Position numbers and translations under genes: made by a program
DNA from: JBAYZQ01 sp041672385
Lineage (GTDB): Bacteria > Spirochaetota > Spirochaetia > Sphaerochaetales > Sphaerochaetaceae
DNA: 5,451 nt
Direction of reading: 5' to 3'
Assembly: GCA_041672385.1 (NCBI GenBank)
Contig: JBAYZQ010000156.1
Span: 1 to 5,451 of the forward strand
Shown: positions 1 to 5,451 of the stretch, piece after piece
Layout: every line of letters starts with the position of its first letter
Position numbering within the stretch: position 1 is the first letter of the stretch
Notes under the pieces: generated by a model
Seen by the model: only the letters and a program-made list of their open reading frames with translations
The model's database searches: none
Told to the model about the DNA's origin: nothing

Positions 1-494
1 ATAAAACTTAAAAATTTTGCTAGTATTGAAAACCCTTGATAAGTTACAGTCAGTCTTGCAAAAATTCCACCTCGGTTTTGTATTGTTGAAACCATTTTTG
101 TCATATTGTCAAAAAAGACCATTCCAATAGTTCGACAAATACAAAACATCATATAAGTGGTCATCAAAAGTGCAATGGCCGCTTTTCCTTCAAGGAAAAA
201 AAGAAAAACATATGTAAGACTAAATAATCCTCGACCTGCCCAAAACCAAGCATGAACTTTTTGTAAATCACGTCCTTTCAAAAGACGTGGAATAATTGGG
301 AGAACAATTCCTGTTATATAGATTCCAGAGGAAACAAAGCCAAGAATAATATTACTTGCTCCAAAATAAGTTGCAAGAATAAAGACAATTGTGTCTCCAA
401 GGTAATTTGCTCCAAATCCATTAAAAATTTCTGCTCTATTGGCACAATTCTGTCCCTTAATTTTCTCGGATTCGTTTAAGTATTTTGTTGACAC
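1..494 (-). CDS. MFS-like multi-pass membrane transporter, N-terminal part (cut by window edge)
   Basis: I translated 164 codons without a stop from a GTG at 492-494 to the left edge; the C-terminal part lies outside the window. The product is strongly hydrophobic. A short polar head (about 20 residues) is followed by probable membrane segments near residues 30-45, 50-72, 82-101 and 105-128, with a fifth beginning near 144. A short basic loop (PRLLKGRDLQK, residues 69-79) joins segments 2 and 3, where MFS proteins carry their conserved cytoplasmic loop. The segment NGFGANYLGDT (25-35) resembles MFS-like proteins I associate with treponemes; that is recall, not a search. Substrate unknown. GTG is the only canonical start after the in-frame stop at 513-515. 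AGGAG lies 11 nt upstream (506-510), somewhat far, with GGG closer. The gene begins 28 nt after clpP, so it is probably read from the clpP promoter. Confidence 0.75.
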   Translation of the reverse strand, partial: MSTKYLNESEKIKGQNCANRAEIFNGFGANYLGDTIVFILATYFGASNIILGFVSSGIYITGIVLPIIPRLLKGRDLQKVHAWFWAGRGLFSLTYVFLFFLEGKAAIALLMTTYMMFCICRTIGMVFFDNMTKMVSTIQNRGGIFARLTVTYQGFSILAKFLSF

Positions 495-522
495 GTTCCC
501 TTTTACTCCTAATTACAAAAGT

Positions 523-1086
523 TTAAAGACCTGATCTATCTTTAACTATTTTGCTTATTAAACCATATTCTATAGCTGCTTCTGCATCCATCCAATTATC
601 ACGATCTGTATCTTTCTCAACTTTTTCAAAGGAATTACCTGTCTGACAGCTAATTTCTCTGTTTATACGATTTCTAGTTTCTTCTAGTTGTTTTGCATGA
701 ATTTCTATATCAGAAGCCACACCTTTCATTTTACTTAAAGGTTGATGAATCAAATAGGAAGAATTTGGTAATCCAAATCTGTGCTCTTTATCACCTGAAA
801 GCAGTACAAGAGCTGCAGCACTTGCAACCAATCCCATTCCAATCAAAAATACTTCATTATTCACAAACCTTATCATATCAAAGATTGCATAGCCTGCGTT
901 TACATCTCCACCAGGAGAATCAATGAATACATAAATTGGTTTATCATTTTCATTTTCTAAAACTAAAAGTTGTCTTACAAATTTCTCACTTGCTTCTTCG
1001 TTTATTTCACCACAAAGCATAATTGATCTAGTCTTTAAAAATCTATCATCATTTGCTATAATTTCATTCTTTTTTTCTTCTGCCAT
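523..1086 (-). CDS. clpP: ClpP-family ATP-dependent Clp protease proteolytic subunit (variant ClpP2-like form)
   Basis: This is a 187-residue serine peptidase subunit. Family members form a cytosolic barrel that degrades proteins fed in by ClpX or ClpA/C unfoldases. The Ser-His-Asp triad is visible as Ser89 (GLVASAAA), His114 (LIHQP) and Asp163 (DTDRDNW); the spacings of 25 and 49 residues equal those of E. coli ClpP (97/122/171). The oxyanion and substrate strand SPGGDV is at 57-62, and the dimer-handle helix region (DIEIHAKQLEE) at 126-136. The serine loop differs from the usual GQAASMGA, which suggests the second ClpP paralogue found in spirochaetes. I start at ATG 1084-1086 because GGGAGG sits 5 nt upstream. 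An in-frame ATG at 1132-1134 would add 16 residues, but it lies inside the promoter spacer, before the predicted transcript start. No Clp ATPase gene is in the window, so its partner is unknown. Confidence 0.93.
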   Translation of the reverse strand: MAEEKKNEIIANDDRFLKTRSIMLCGEINEEASEKFVRQLLVLENENDKPIYVFIDSPGGDVNAGYAIFDMIRFVNNEVFLIGMGLVASAAALVLLSGDKEHRFGLPNSSYLIHQPLSKMKGVASDIEIHAKQLEETRNRINREISCQTGNSFEKVEKDTDRDNWMDAEAAIEYGLISKIVKDRSGL

Positions 1087-1091
1087 TGTAT

Positions 1092-1097
1092 CCTCCC
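1092..1097 (-). promoter_or_regulatory. Strong Shine-Dalgarno sequence of clpP, fixes the start
   Basis: On the minus strand the bases read GGGAGG followed by ATACA and then ATG, a near-ideal ribosome site with 5 nt spacing. It supports the 187-residue ClpP over a version 16 residues longer. Confidence 0.85.
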
Positions 1098-1124
1098 AAA
1101 AAAAATCCCGACTCACTGTTAAGT

Positions 1125-1153
1125 ATAATATCAAAGTCTTAGATTGTAATCAA
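1125..1153 (-). promoter_or_regulatory. Sigma70-type promoter of the clpP-transporter unit
   Basis: Minus strand: -35 TTGATT (1148-1153), a 17-nt spacer, then -10 TATTAT (1125-1130). Transcription should start near 1118, giving a leader of about 32 nt that contains the clpP Shine-Dalgarno. The same -35 hexamer and spacer length occur in front of lysS. Confidence 0.7.
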
Positions 1154-1191
1154 ACCCTTTTAGGTTTTTATTTACATTACATGTTGGCGTA

Positions 1192-1221
1192 CTGGTAATC
1201 CTTTGTCCAACCTACTATAAT
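1192..1221 (+). promoter_or_regulatory. Putative era promoter with consensus -10 abutting the ATG
   Basis: A perfect TATAAT lies at 1216-1221, only 6 nt before the era ATG (1228). The usual distance puts the transcript start at the A of the ATG, a leaderless mRNA. The -35 region is poor: CTGGTA (1192-1197, 18-nt spacer) or TGGTAA (1193-1198, 17-nt spacer), each matching TTGACA at three positions, and there is no extended -10 TG. TATAAT can occur by chance in DNA this AT-rich, so the call is moderate. Confidence 0.5.
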
Positions 1222-1227
1222 TGCCAT

Positions 1228-2112
1228 ATGAAAAAATGTGCAACGATAGCTATTATAGGTAGACCTTCCTCAGGTAAGTCAACCCTACTGAACACTATAT
1301 GTGAACAGAAAATATCAATTACCTCAAGCAGTCCTCAAACCACCAGAAATGCTATAAGAGGAATATACAACGACAGCAGAGGGCAGCTTATATTTACTGA
1401 CACCCCAGGATATCATCTTTCAGAACAAAATTTCAATCAAAAACTTCAAGAAATAGCTGTAAATAGCTTAAGAGAATCCGACCTTATTCTCTATCTTATT
1501 GATGGTAAAAGGCCTGCAGGAAAAGAAGAAAAACAGATAGCTCTGATGGTAAAACAATCAAAAGTTCCAGTGGTAGTTTGTATTAACAAGAATGATATCA
1601 CAAATTTGAATGAAATAGAGGAAGCCAAGCTCTTTCTCAAAGAATATTTTGATGATTTAAAAGTTTTAACAATTTCAGGAAAAAATGACGATGGAGTTGA
1701 TGAAATACTAATTGAACTTTTCAAAAATGCCCCTGAAGGTCCCCTTCTTTTTAGTGAAGATACCTTTACCGACCAGAGTCTTGAATTCAGAATTAGTGAA
1801 ATAATTAGAGAAAAAGCTATTTTTAAAACAAAAGATGAAATACCCCATTCAATCTATGTAGAAGTTTATGATTTAGAATATGACAAATCCATTCCAAAAG
1901 TATGGGTACGTGCTTTTATTAATGTTGAAAGAGAATCACAAAAAGGAATAATTGTTGGAAAAGCTGGAAACAATATTAAAAGAATAAGAGTAGAATCTTT
2001 TAAGGATATTAAAAGAATTTTCCCTGGAAGTAAACTAGAAATTGATTTAAGAGTAAGATGCGCGGGTAAATGGAAAAGCAACAGCTATATAGTTTCAAAT
2101 ATGATTAAATAA
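1228..2112 (+). CDS. era: GTPase Era, 16S rRNA-binding 30S assembly factor
   Basis: This 294-residue protein has the two-domain Era layout. Era binds the 3' end of 16S rRNA through its KH domain and assists late 30S maturation in the cytosol. The GTPase motifs are G1 GRPSSGKS (11-18), a G2 region with QTTR (37-40), G3 DTPG (58-61), G4 NKND (120-123) and a G5-like SGKNDDG (150-156). The inter-domain PEGP follows at 169-172, then the Era signature around RISEIIREK (188-196). The KH domain has IIVGKAGNNIKRI (241-253, GxxG at 244-247), and the C-terminus carries a basic CAGKWKSN segment. Length is normal (E. coli about 300). Odd: G1 lacks the usual Asn (GRPNVGKS in most Era proteins). ATG 1228 is the only ATG, GTG or TTG after the in-frame stop at 1147-1149, and it has no Shine-Dalgarno. 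It stands alone, not beside rnc, ybeY or recO. Confidence 0.95.
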   Translation: MKKCATIAIIGRPSSGKSTLLNTICEQKISITSSSPQTTRNAIRGIYNDSRGQLIFTDTPGYHLSEQNFNQKLQEIAVNSLRESDLILYLIDGKRPAGKEEKQIALMVKQSKVPVVVCINKNDITNLNEIEEAKLFLKEYFDDLKVLTISGKNDDGVDEILIELFKNAPEGPLLFSEDTFTDQSLEFRISEIIREKAIFKTKDEIPHSIYVEVYDLEYDKSIPKVWVRAFINVERESQKGIIVGKAGNNIKRIRVESFKDIKRIFPGSKLEIDLRVRCAGKWKSNSYIVSNMIK

Positions 2113-2117
2113 AAATA

Positions 2118-2142
2118 GACAGGCCCAAAAGAAGAACCTGCC
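2118..2142. terminator. Small hairpin between convergent era and lysS, possible bidirectional terminator
   Basis: GACAGG (2118-2123) and CCTGCC (2137-2142) can pair across a 13-nt loop. On the minus strand all six pairs form, one of them G-U, and the RNA continues into a U-rich stretch (TATTTTTATT), which suits termination of lysS. On the plus strand one pair is an A-C mismatch, but an AT-rich tract (2143-2158) follows. The stem is short, so this is a modest call supported mainly by its position between converging genes. Confidence 0.45.
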
Positions 2143-2160
2143 ATATTTATTATTTTAATC

Positions 2161-3723
2161 TTAATATCTTTCTAAAATAGGAAGAATTTTATCTTTTCCA
2201 CAAGATTTTATAAACTGTGCTAATTTTGGACCTTTGTCCTTGCCAATTAGTACGTTGTAAACAACTCTAAAAAATTCTGATTTATCCAAATCCCCAGCTG
2301 AATCATACATAATTTGAGCAAACTCTTTTTCTGTTTGACTATCCATCTTTTCAACAGCAACTTTAAGATTTCTAACCGCTTCTAAAAATTCGCCTTCAAG
2401 CTCAACTTTTTCTTTAGAATCATCTGTAAGTGAAAATTTAAAATCTTCTGGAACATCTCCATTATGAAGCCAATACCAAGCACAATCACATCTTTTTCTT
2501 AGTCTTTCTGCCTGAGAATCGGTAATATCCGAAATGGAATTAATTACCGCATCTTTATTACCTTCATGGATTTGAAGCATATTACAAAGATGTCTAAAAG
2601 GAATCTGATAACCAGCTTCAGAGGGAACTCTATCCACCTGTGAAAGTTCATAAATTCTTTTCATTTTTTCTTTTTTCTTATCACCTACTTCAACTAGACC
2701 AAAATAAATCCTTTCACAGCTATCATAATCTTCATATACTTTAAGGACATCCAGATCAAAGGAAATTGAGAATTCTGCATTTGGCCGAGTACTTGCAAAT
2801 AAATAACGAACTACTTCAGGAACATAGAAAGCTAAAACTCCCTGGAGACTGTCTCCATTTCCAGCACTCGAAGACTGCTTACCACCACCTTTTAAAGTGA
2901 TAAAATCATATTTAAAGGAAACAGGAGCATGAGAATTAAAAAGTTCTACAACTCTTTTTGAAGTGTCAAAACTTCCACCTTGTGAATGGTGGTCCTTTCC
3001 GGCTGGTTCAAAATCCACTCCTTCAAAGGCCCATCTCATTGGCCAGTCAATTCTCCAAGGTAGTTTTGTATTCGGAGTAGTCCTAATATCAATACTTTCA
3101 GTTTTGCCTATTTCATCATCCTTGTAAGTAAGGGTCCATTCTCCATCCCAAGAAAGAATTGTTGTTGTATCCTTTTCGGAAAAACTACTAAAAACACTTA
3201 CAGGCCACCAGTCATCTGATAAAGGCACACTTCTAAATTCATTGAGGATTACTTTTATTTCTTCTTTATGAATTAGAGCATTTCTTATTCCTTCAGCATA
3301 AGTCCCTTTTCTATAGCGTTTTGCTTGATAAATATACTCAGGGGAAATCCCAACAGAAGGAAGAAGTTTTTCAACAGCCACTTCATTAGCTCTTGCATAG
3401 TTCTCCATTCCTGTCTTTGTATCAGGTACTAAAGTTATTGGCTTCCTTAGATAGGTTTCAAGTTTTTCCCTTTCAGGCATATCTTTTGGAACTTTCCTAA
3501 AGACATCATAATCATCCCAGGAATAAATGAACCTAACATTGCATCCACGATCTCTTAAAGCCCTAACCACTAAATCTACAGAAATAATTTCTCTAAAATT
3601 TCCAATATGTACGGTACCAGAAGGAGTAATTCCACTTGCGCAGGTATAAACATCCTTAGGACCTTTTTCTCTTATAATTCGGTCGGCATAAATATCCGCC
3701 CAGTGTGTTGATTTATTTTCCAT
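2161..3723 (-). CDS. lysS: Class I lysyl-tRNA synthetase (LysRS-I)
   Basis: This 520-residue enzyme charges tRNA-Lys with lysine using ATP in the cytosol. It is the class I, archaeal-type LysRS, not the usual bacterial class II enzyme. The class I signature SGTVHIGNF is near the N-terminus (HIGN at 39-42), followed by a Rossmann-type region with SWDDYDVFRKVP (68-79). The segment WPMRWAFEGVDFEPAGKDHHSQGGSFD (227-253) is characteristic of the family. The KMSKS-type loop is GGGKQSSSAGNG (279-290, K282 to S286). The C-terminal half is the helical anticodon-binding region. Length fits the family (about 500-530). ATG 3721-3723 is the only canonical start after the in-frame TGA at 3745-3747; there is no Shine-Dalgarno before it, and a -10 box lies 7 nt upstream. 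It converges with era and diverges from the M55 gene. Odd: Gln at the usual Met of the KMSKS loop. Confidence 0.95.
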   Translation of the reverse strand: MENKSTHWADIYADRIIREKGPKDVYTCASGITPSGTVHIGNFREIISVDLVVRALRDRGCNVRFIYSWDDYDVFRKVPKDMPEREKLETYLRKPITLVPDTKTGMENYARANEVAVEKLLPSVGISPEYIYQAKRYRKGTYAEGIRNALIHKEEIKVILNEFRSVPLSDDWWPVSVFSSFSEKDTTTILSWDGEWTLTYKDDEIGKTESIDIRTTPNTKLPWRIDWPMRWAFEGVDFEPAGKDHHSQGGSFDTSKRVVELFNSHAPVSFKYDFITLKGGGKQSSSAGNGDSLQGVLAFYVPEVVRYLFASTRPNAEFSISFDLDVLKVYEDYDSCERIYFGLVEVGDKKKEKMKRIYELSQVDRVPSEAGYQIPFRHLCNMLQIHEGNKDAVINSISDITDSQAERLRKRCDCAWYWLHNGDVPEDFKFSLTDDSKEKVELEGEFLEAVRNLKVAVEKMDSQTEKEFAQIMYDSAGDLDKSEFFRVVYNVLIGKDKGPKLAQFIKSCGKDKILPILERY

Positions 3724-3730
3724 GTCAATT

Positions 3731-3759
3731 AGTATAGTTAATGGTCACAATTAAATCAA
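3731..3759 (-). promoter_or_regulatory. Sigma70-type lysS promoter predicting a leaderless transcript
   Basis: Minus strand: -35 TTGATT (3754-3759), a 17-nt spacer, -10 TATACT (3731-3736), then 7 nt (AATTGAC) to the ATG. The expected transcript start is at the A of the ATG or a base before it. Hexamers and spacing are good, and closely match the clpP promoter. Confidence 0.7.
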
Positions 3760-3793
3760 CTTATCACTGCTTTGTCATACCATCAAAATCAAC

Positions 3794-3912
3794 ATAAAAA
3801 CTAAAATTCTCCTTTTCATAAAAACTATAAATTGCTGTAAATAAGTTGAATTTTGACTATTGCTTTAAAATTTTATATCATTTACTATAAAAAAACTTAT
3901 AAAAACTAAAAT
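3794..3912. repeat. AT-rich 14-nt direct repeats in the lysS / M55 intergenic region
   Basis: ATAAAAACTAAAAT occurs exactly at 3794-3807 and 3899-3912, 105 nt apart. A variant, ATAAAAACTATAAAT, is at 3818-3832. The third copy lies inside the predicted leader of the M55 gene. The composition is low-complexity, so a chance origin is possible and no role can be assigned. Confidence 0.35.
3853..3881 (+). promoter_or_regulatory. Sigma70-type promoter of the M55 aminopeptidase gene
   Basis: -35 TTGACT (3853-3858), 17-nt spacer, -10 TATCAT (3876-3881). Transcription would start near 3888 and leave a leader of about 46 nt containing the Shine-Dalgarno AAGAGG (3920-3925), 8 nt before the ATG. Other TATA-like hexamers nearby (for example 3886-3891) lack a well-placed -35. 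Confidence 0.55.
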
Positions 3913-3933
3913 ATTTTAGAAGAGGCACAAATT

Positions 3934-4776
3934 ATGAAAAAAGTTTTCATTAGTATGGATACTGAAGGTCTTAGTGGTTTAACAAGTTGGAAGGAAATGG
4001 ATGCCGACCCTACTTGCGCTGGAAAAGCTTATATAAGAGAACTCAATTGGGTCATTGATGAATTGTTCAGAATTTCTCCTGAGATTGAAGAAATTACCCT
4101 TTGTGATTCTCATAGCAGAGGAGAAAATCTTCCATACGGTGCTTTTAAGGACCCTCGTATAACACAAATTAAAGGATACCCAAGACAAGATTATATGATG
4201 GCTACCTTAGATTCTTCTTATGACATGATGCTTTTAATTGGTTATCATGGAATGATAGGAAGCAAATATGCTGTAATGGACCATTCTTATAGTAGTGCTG
4301 GAATTTACAATATAAGAATTAATGATATAGGCGTTGGAGAAGTAGAACTTAACTGTTTTTATGCAGCTACTTTGGGTGTTCCTGTTGGATTAATAACTGG
4401 TGACAATGTTCTTGAGGATGAATTAAAAGACAATACTAACATTAATCCCGCTTATGTAAAAACAAAAGAAGGACTTGGTAGGTTTTCCGGAAAACTCTAC
4501 AGTCCTGAATATCTTGAACCTCTTTTCAAAAAAGCAACTAGAGATGCTGTTGATAGACTTAATAATAACAAACTTAAAGCAATAAAAGCAAAAACTCCTA
4601 CTGTTCTTGAAATTGATACTGTAACAACTGTTATGGCTGATGCTGTTGAAATGATTCCTGGAGTAGAAAGAATTGGAGGAAGAACTATTAGATATACAAC
4701 TTCTTCTTTCAAAGAAATTATGCACATGATATTAGTAATAGCTTTATTAACAGGACGTTTTAGCAATTACATCTAA
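3934..4776 (+). CDS. M55-family D-aminopeptidase (DppA type)
   Basis: This 280-residue protein matches peptidase family M55. Its type member, B. subtilis DppA, is a zinc-dependent, self-compartmentalising decamer that removes D-amino acids from peptide N-termini in the cytosol. The metal ligands are recognisable: Asp9 and Glu11 (SMDTEG), His60 (CDSHS), His105 (IGYHG) and Glu136 (GVGEVELN), matching DppA Asp8, Glu10, His60, His104 and Glu133. His117 in MDHS is the probable counterpart of another conserved active-site His. The C-terminus keeps the family pattern MIPGVERIGGRTIRY (240-254). Length is close to DppA (274). No signal peptide or membrane segment is seen. The start is set by AAGAGG (3920-3925), 8 nt upstream. 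Unlike B. subtilis dppA there is no adjacent dipeptide transporter; the next gene encodes an M42 aminopeptidase, converging on it. Substrate stereochemistry is inferred from the family. Confidence 0.9.
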   Translation: MKKVFISMDTEGLSGLTSWKEMDADPTCAGKAYIRELNWVIDELFRISPEIEEITLCDSHSRGENLPYGAFKDPRITQIKGYPRQDYMMATLDSSYDMMLLIGYHGMIGSKYAVMDHSYSSAGIYNIRINDIGVGEVELNCFYAATLGVPVGLITGDNVLEDELKDNTNINPAYVKTKEGLGRFSGKLYSPEYLEPLFKKATRDAVDRLNNNKLKAIKAKTPTVLEIDTVTTVMADAVEMIPGVERIGGRTIRYTTSSFKEIMHMILVIALLTGRFSNYI

Positions 4777-4795
4777 AAAAAATTAGAATAATTAG

Positions 4796-4834
4796 ATAAT
4801 TAAGCCTCTTTAAATATTAAAGGGGCTTAATTGT
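4796..4834. terminator. Bidirectional intrinsic terminator between the M55 and M42 genes
   Basis: An almost perfect inverted repeat centred at 4815 gives an 18-pair stem (4796-4813 with 4817-4834) and a 3-nt ATA loop. It has a GC core (GCC/GGC) and two T-G pairs on the plus strand, at 4807/4823 and 4797/4833. Downstream on the plus strand the sequence is T-rich (TTAATTGTATT, later CTTTTT). On the minus strand the stem is followed by an RNA ending in a run of U (complement of the A-run 4775-4782). It sits in the 69-nt gap between two gene ends, so it probably stops both transcripts. Confidence 0.85.
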
Positions 4835-4845
4835 ATTCACTCTTT

Positions 4846-5451
4846 TTAGAAATTACTGATAATATCAGCATTTAAAGCTTTTATTACTTCAACGGCCAAC
4901 TTTGTTGAATTTTCAACATCAGCATAAGTCGCGATTCCATAATGAGTATGGATGTAACGAACAGGAACTCCAATTACAATTACTGGAACTCCTTTATTAG
5001 AAAGATGAATGGGAGAGCCATTGGTTGATCCACCTGTTCTTACTCCACCTTGGGCAGGAATTTGTTTTTCTTCTGCTAGATCCAAAGCAAATCTTTGGTA
5101 TCTTGGATTGGTTATCATATTTCTATCAATAAAACGAAGCATTGGTCCCTGAGCAATTTTAGTCTGACTTGCATACTCGGCAACTACTGTATCATCTGCA
5201 GGACAACCTTCAAATACTATTGCAATATCGGGTTTAGCTGTATTTGCTGTTACTGTTGCTCCTCTAGTTCCAACTTCTTCTTGTACTGAAAAACCCGCTA
5301 CAACGTCCATGTTAAGTGATTTTTCATCTTTTAGTTCATCCAAAGCTTTTACAATACAAGCACAACCCAATCTGCAATCAAAAGCTTTTCCAATCATTCG
5401 ATCATGTTTTTCATCATAGGTAAAGCTAACTTCTGGTACAGCTGGTTCACC
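4846..5451 (-). CDS. M42-family metallo-aminopeptidase, C-terminal 201 residues (5' end beyond window)
   Basis: The frame is open from the right edge of the window to the stop at 4846-4848, so the ATG at 5395-5397 (MIGKAFD) is internal, not the start. M42 enzymes (glutamyl/tetrahedral aminopeptidases, FrvX/YsdC-like) are cobalt- or zinc-dependent cytosolic exopeptidases, often forming large tetrahedral complexes. Visible motifs, in fragment numbering: GKAFDCRLG with the metal-bridging Asp25; SVQEEVGTRGA with the general base Glu58 and ligand Glu59; FEGCPADD with an acidic ligand at Glu81; GGSTNGSPIHL; and VRYIHTHYG with ligand His168. Full-length members have about 340-360 residues, so roughly 150 are missing, including the first His/Asp metal ligands. 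The second Asp of the common DDR motif is Cys26 here, but the ligand position is kept. Exact substrate cannot be read from the sequence. Confidence 0.88.
   Translation of the reverse strand, partial: GEPAVPEVSFTYDEKHDRMIGKAFDCRLGCACIVKALDELKDEKSLNMDVVAGFSVQEEVGTRGATVTANTAKPDIAIVFEGCPADDTVVAEYASQTKIAQGPMLRFIDRNMITNPRYQRFALDLAEEKQIPAQGGVRTGGSTNGSPIHLSNKGVPVIVIGVPVRYIHTHYGIATYADVENSTKLAVEVIKALNADIISNF

Noticed and set aside
693..926. Plus-strand open frame inside clpP
   Set aside because: It lies opposite a well-conserved gene, has no ribosome site or recognisable domain, and its composition is that of an antisense shadow. The same applies to the minus-strand frames at 1491-1724 and 1866-2081 (opposite era), 3979-4188, 4423-4725 and 4497-4766 (opposite the M55 gene), and the plus-strand frame at 5095-5289 (opposite the M42 gene).
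1087..1134. A 16-residue N-terminal extension of ClpP from the ATG at 1132-1134
   Set aside because: That ATG lies within the promoter spacer, upstream of the predicted transcript start. The inner ATG at 1084-1086 has a strong Shine-Dalgarno and gives the family-like N-terminus.
1184..1221. TTGGCG (1184-1189) as the -35 of the era promoter
   Set aside because: Its spacer to TATAAT would be 26 nt, well beyond the usual 16-19 nt.
3724..3933. A small RNA or tRNA in the longest intergenic gap
   Set aside because: There is no cloverleaf, strong hairpin or terminator here. The region is accounted for by two divergent promoters, the M55 leader and AT-rich repeats.
5320..5378. Cys26 in place of the second Asp of the M42 DDR motif as a sign of inactivation
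   Set aside because: The metal-bridging ligand is the first Asp, which is kept as Asp25. The second position varies in the family (Asp or Asn in others), and all other visible active-site residues are present.
5395..5397. ATG as the start of the M42 peptidase
   Set aside because: The frame stays open upstream to the window edge, and the fragment lacks the first metal-binding motif of the family, so the gene continues beyond the window.

Overview
The window is AT-rich, roughly one third G+C by eye, and tightly packed with conserved bacterial genes. The best taxonomic clue is the class I (archaeal-type) lysyl-tRNA synthetase. Among bacteria this is typical of spirochaetes and alphaproteobacteria, and the low G+C content argues against the latter. 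A ClpP with a GLVASAAA serine loop, an Era with a GRPSSGKS P-loop and a short-headed MFS-like transporter also fit a Treponema-like spirochaete. This assignment is an inference from the proteins; no rRNA is present.

Layout from left to right: (1) minus strand, 1-494, N-terminal part of an MFS-like membrane transporter, starting with GTG and running off the left edge; (2) minus strand, 523-1086, a ClpP peptidase subunit, 28 nt upstream of the transporter and probably co-transcribed with it; (3) plus strand, 1228-2112, Era GTPase, divergent from clpP; (4) minus strand, 2161-3723, class I LysRS, convergent with era across a small hairpin; (5) plus strand, 3934-4776, an M55 D-aminopeptidase, divergent from lysS; (6) minus strand, 4846 to the right edge, the C-terminal 201 residues of an M42 metallo-aminopeptidase, convergent with the M55 gene across a strong bidirectional terminator hairpin. 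No gap between genes exceeds 210 bases. I see no tRNA, rRNA, CRISPR array or insertion sequence.

The genes are mostly housekeeping: proteolysis (ClpP), 30S assembly (Era), lysine charging (LysRS) and cytosolic peptide breakdown (M55 plus M42). The most interesting signal lies in how they start. clpP, the transporter and the M55 gene have purine-rich Shine-Dalgarno sequences. era and lysS have none. Instead each has a -10 box (TATAAT and TATACT) ending 6-7 nt before its only canonical in-frame start codon, so the predicted transcript begins at or within a base or so of the A of the ATG. Both translation-related genes are therefore predicted to make leaderless mRNAs. A second point is Era's P-loop, where Ser replaces the Asn that coordinates potassium in K+-activated GTPases. 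I did not find a clearly new multi-gene system.
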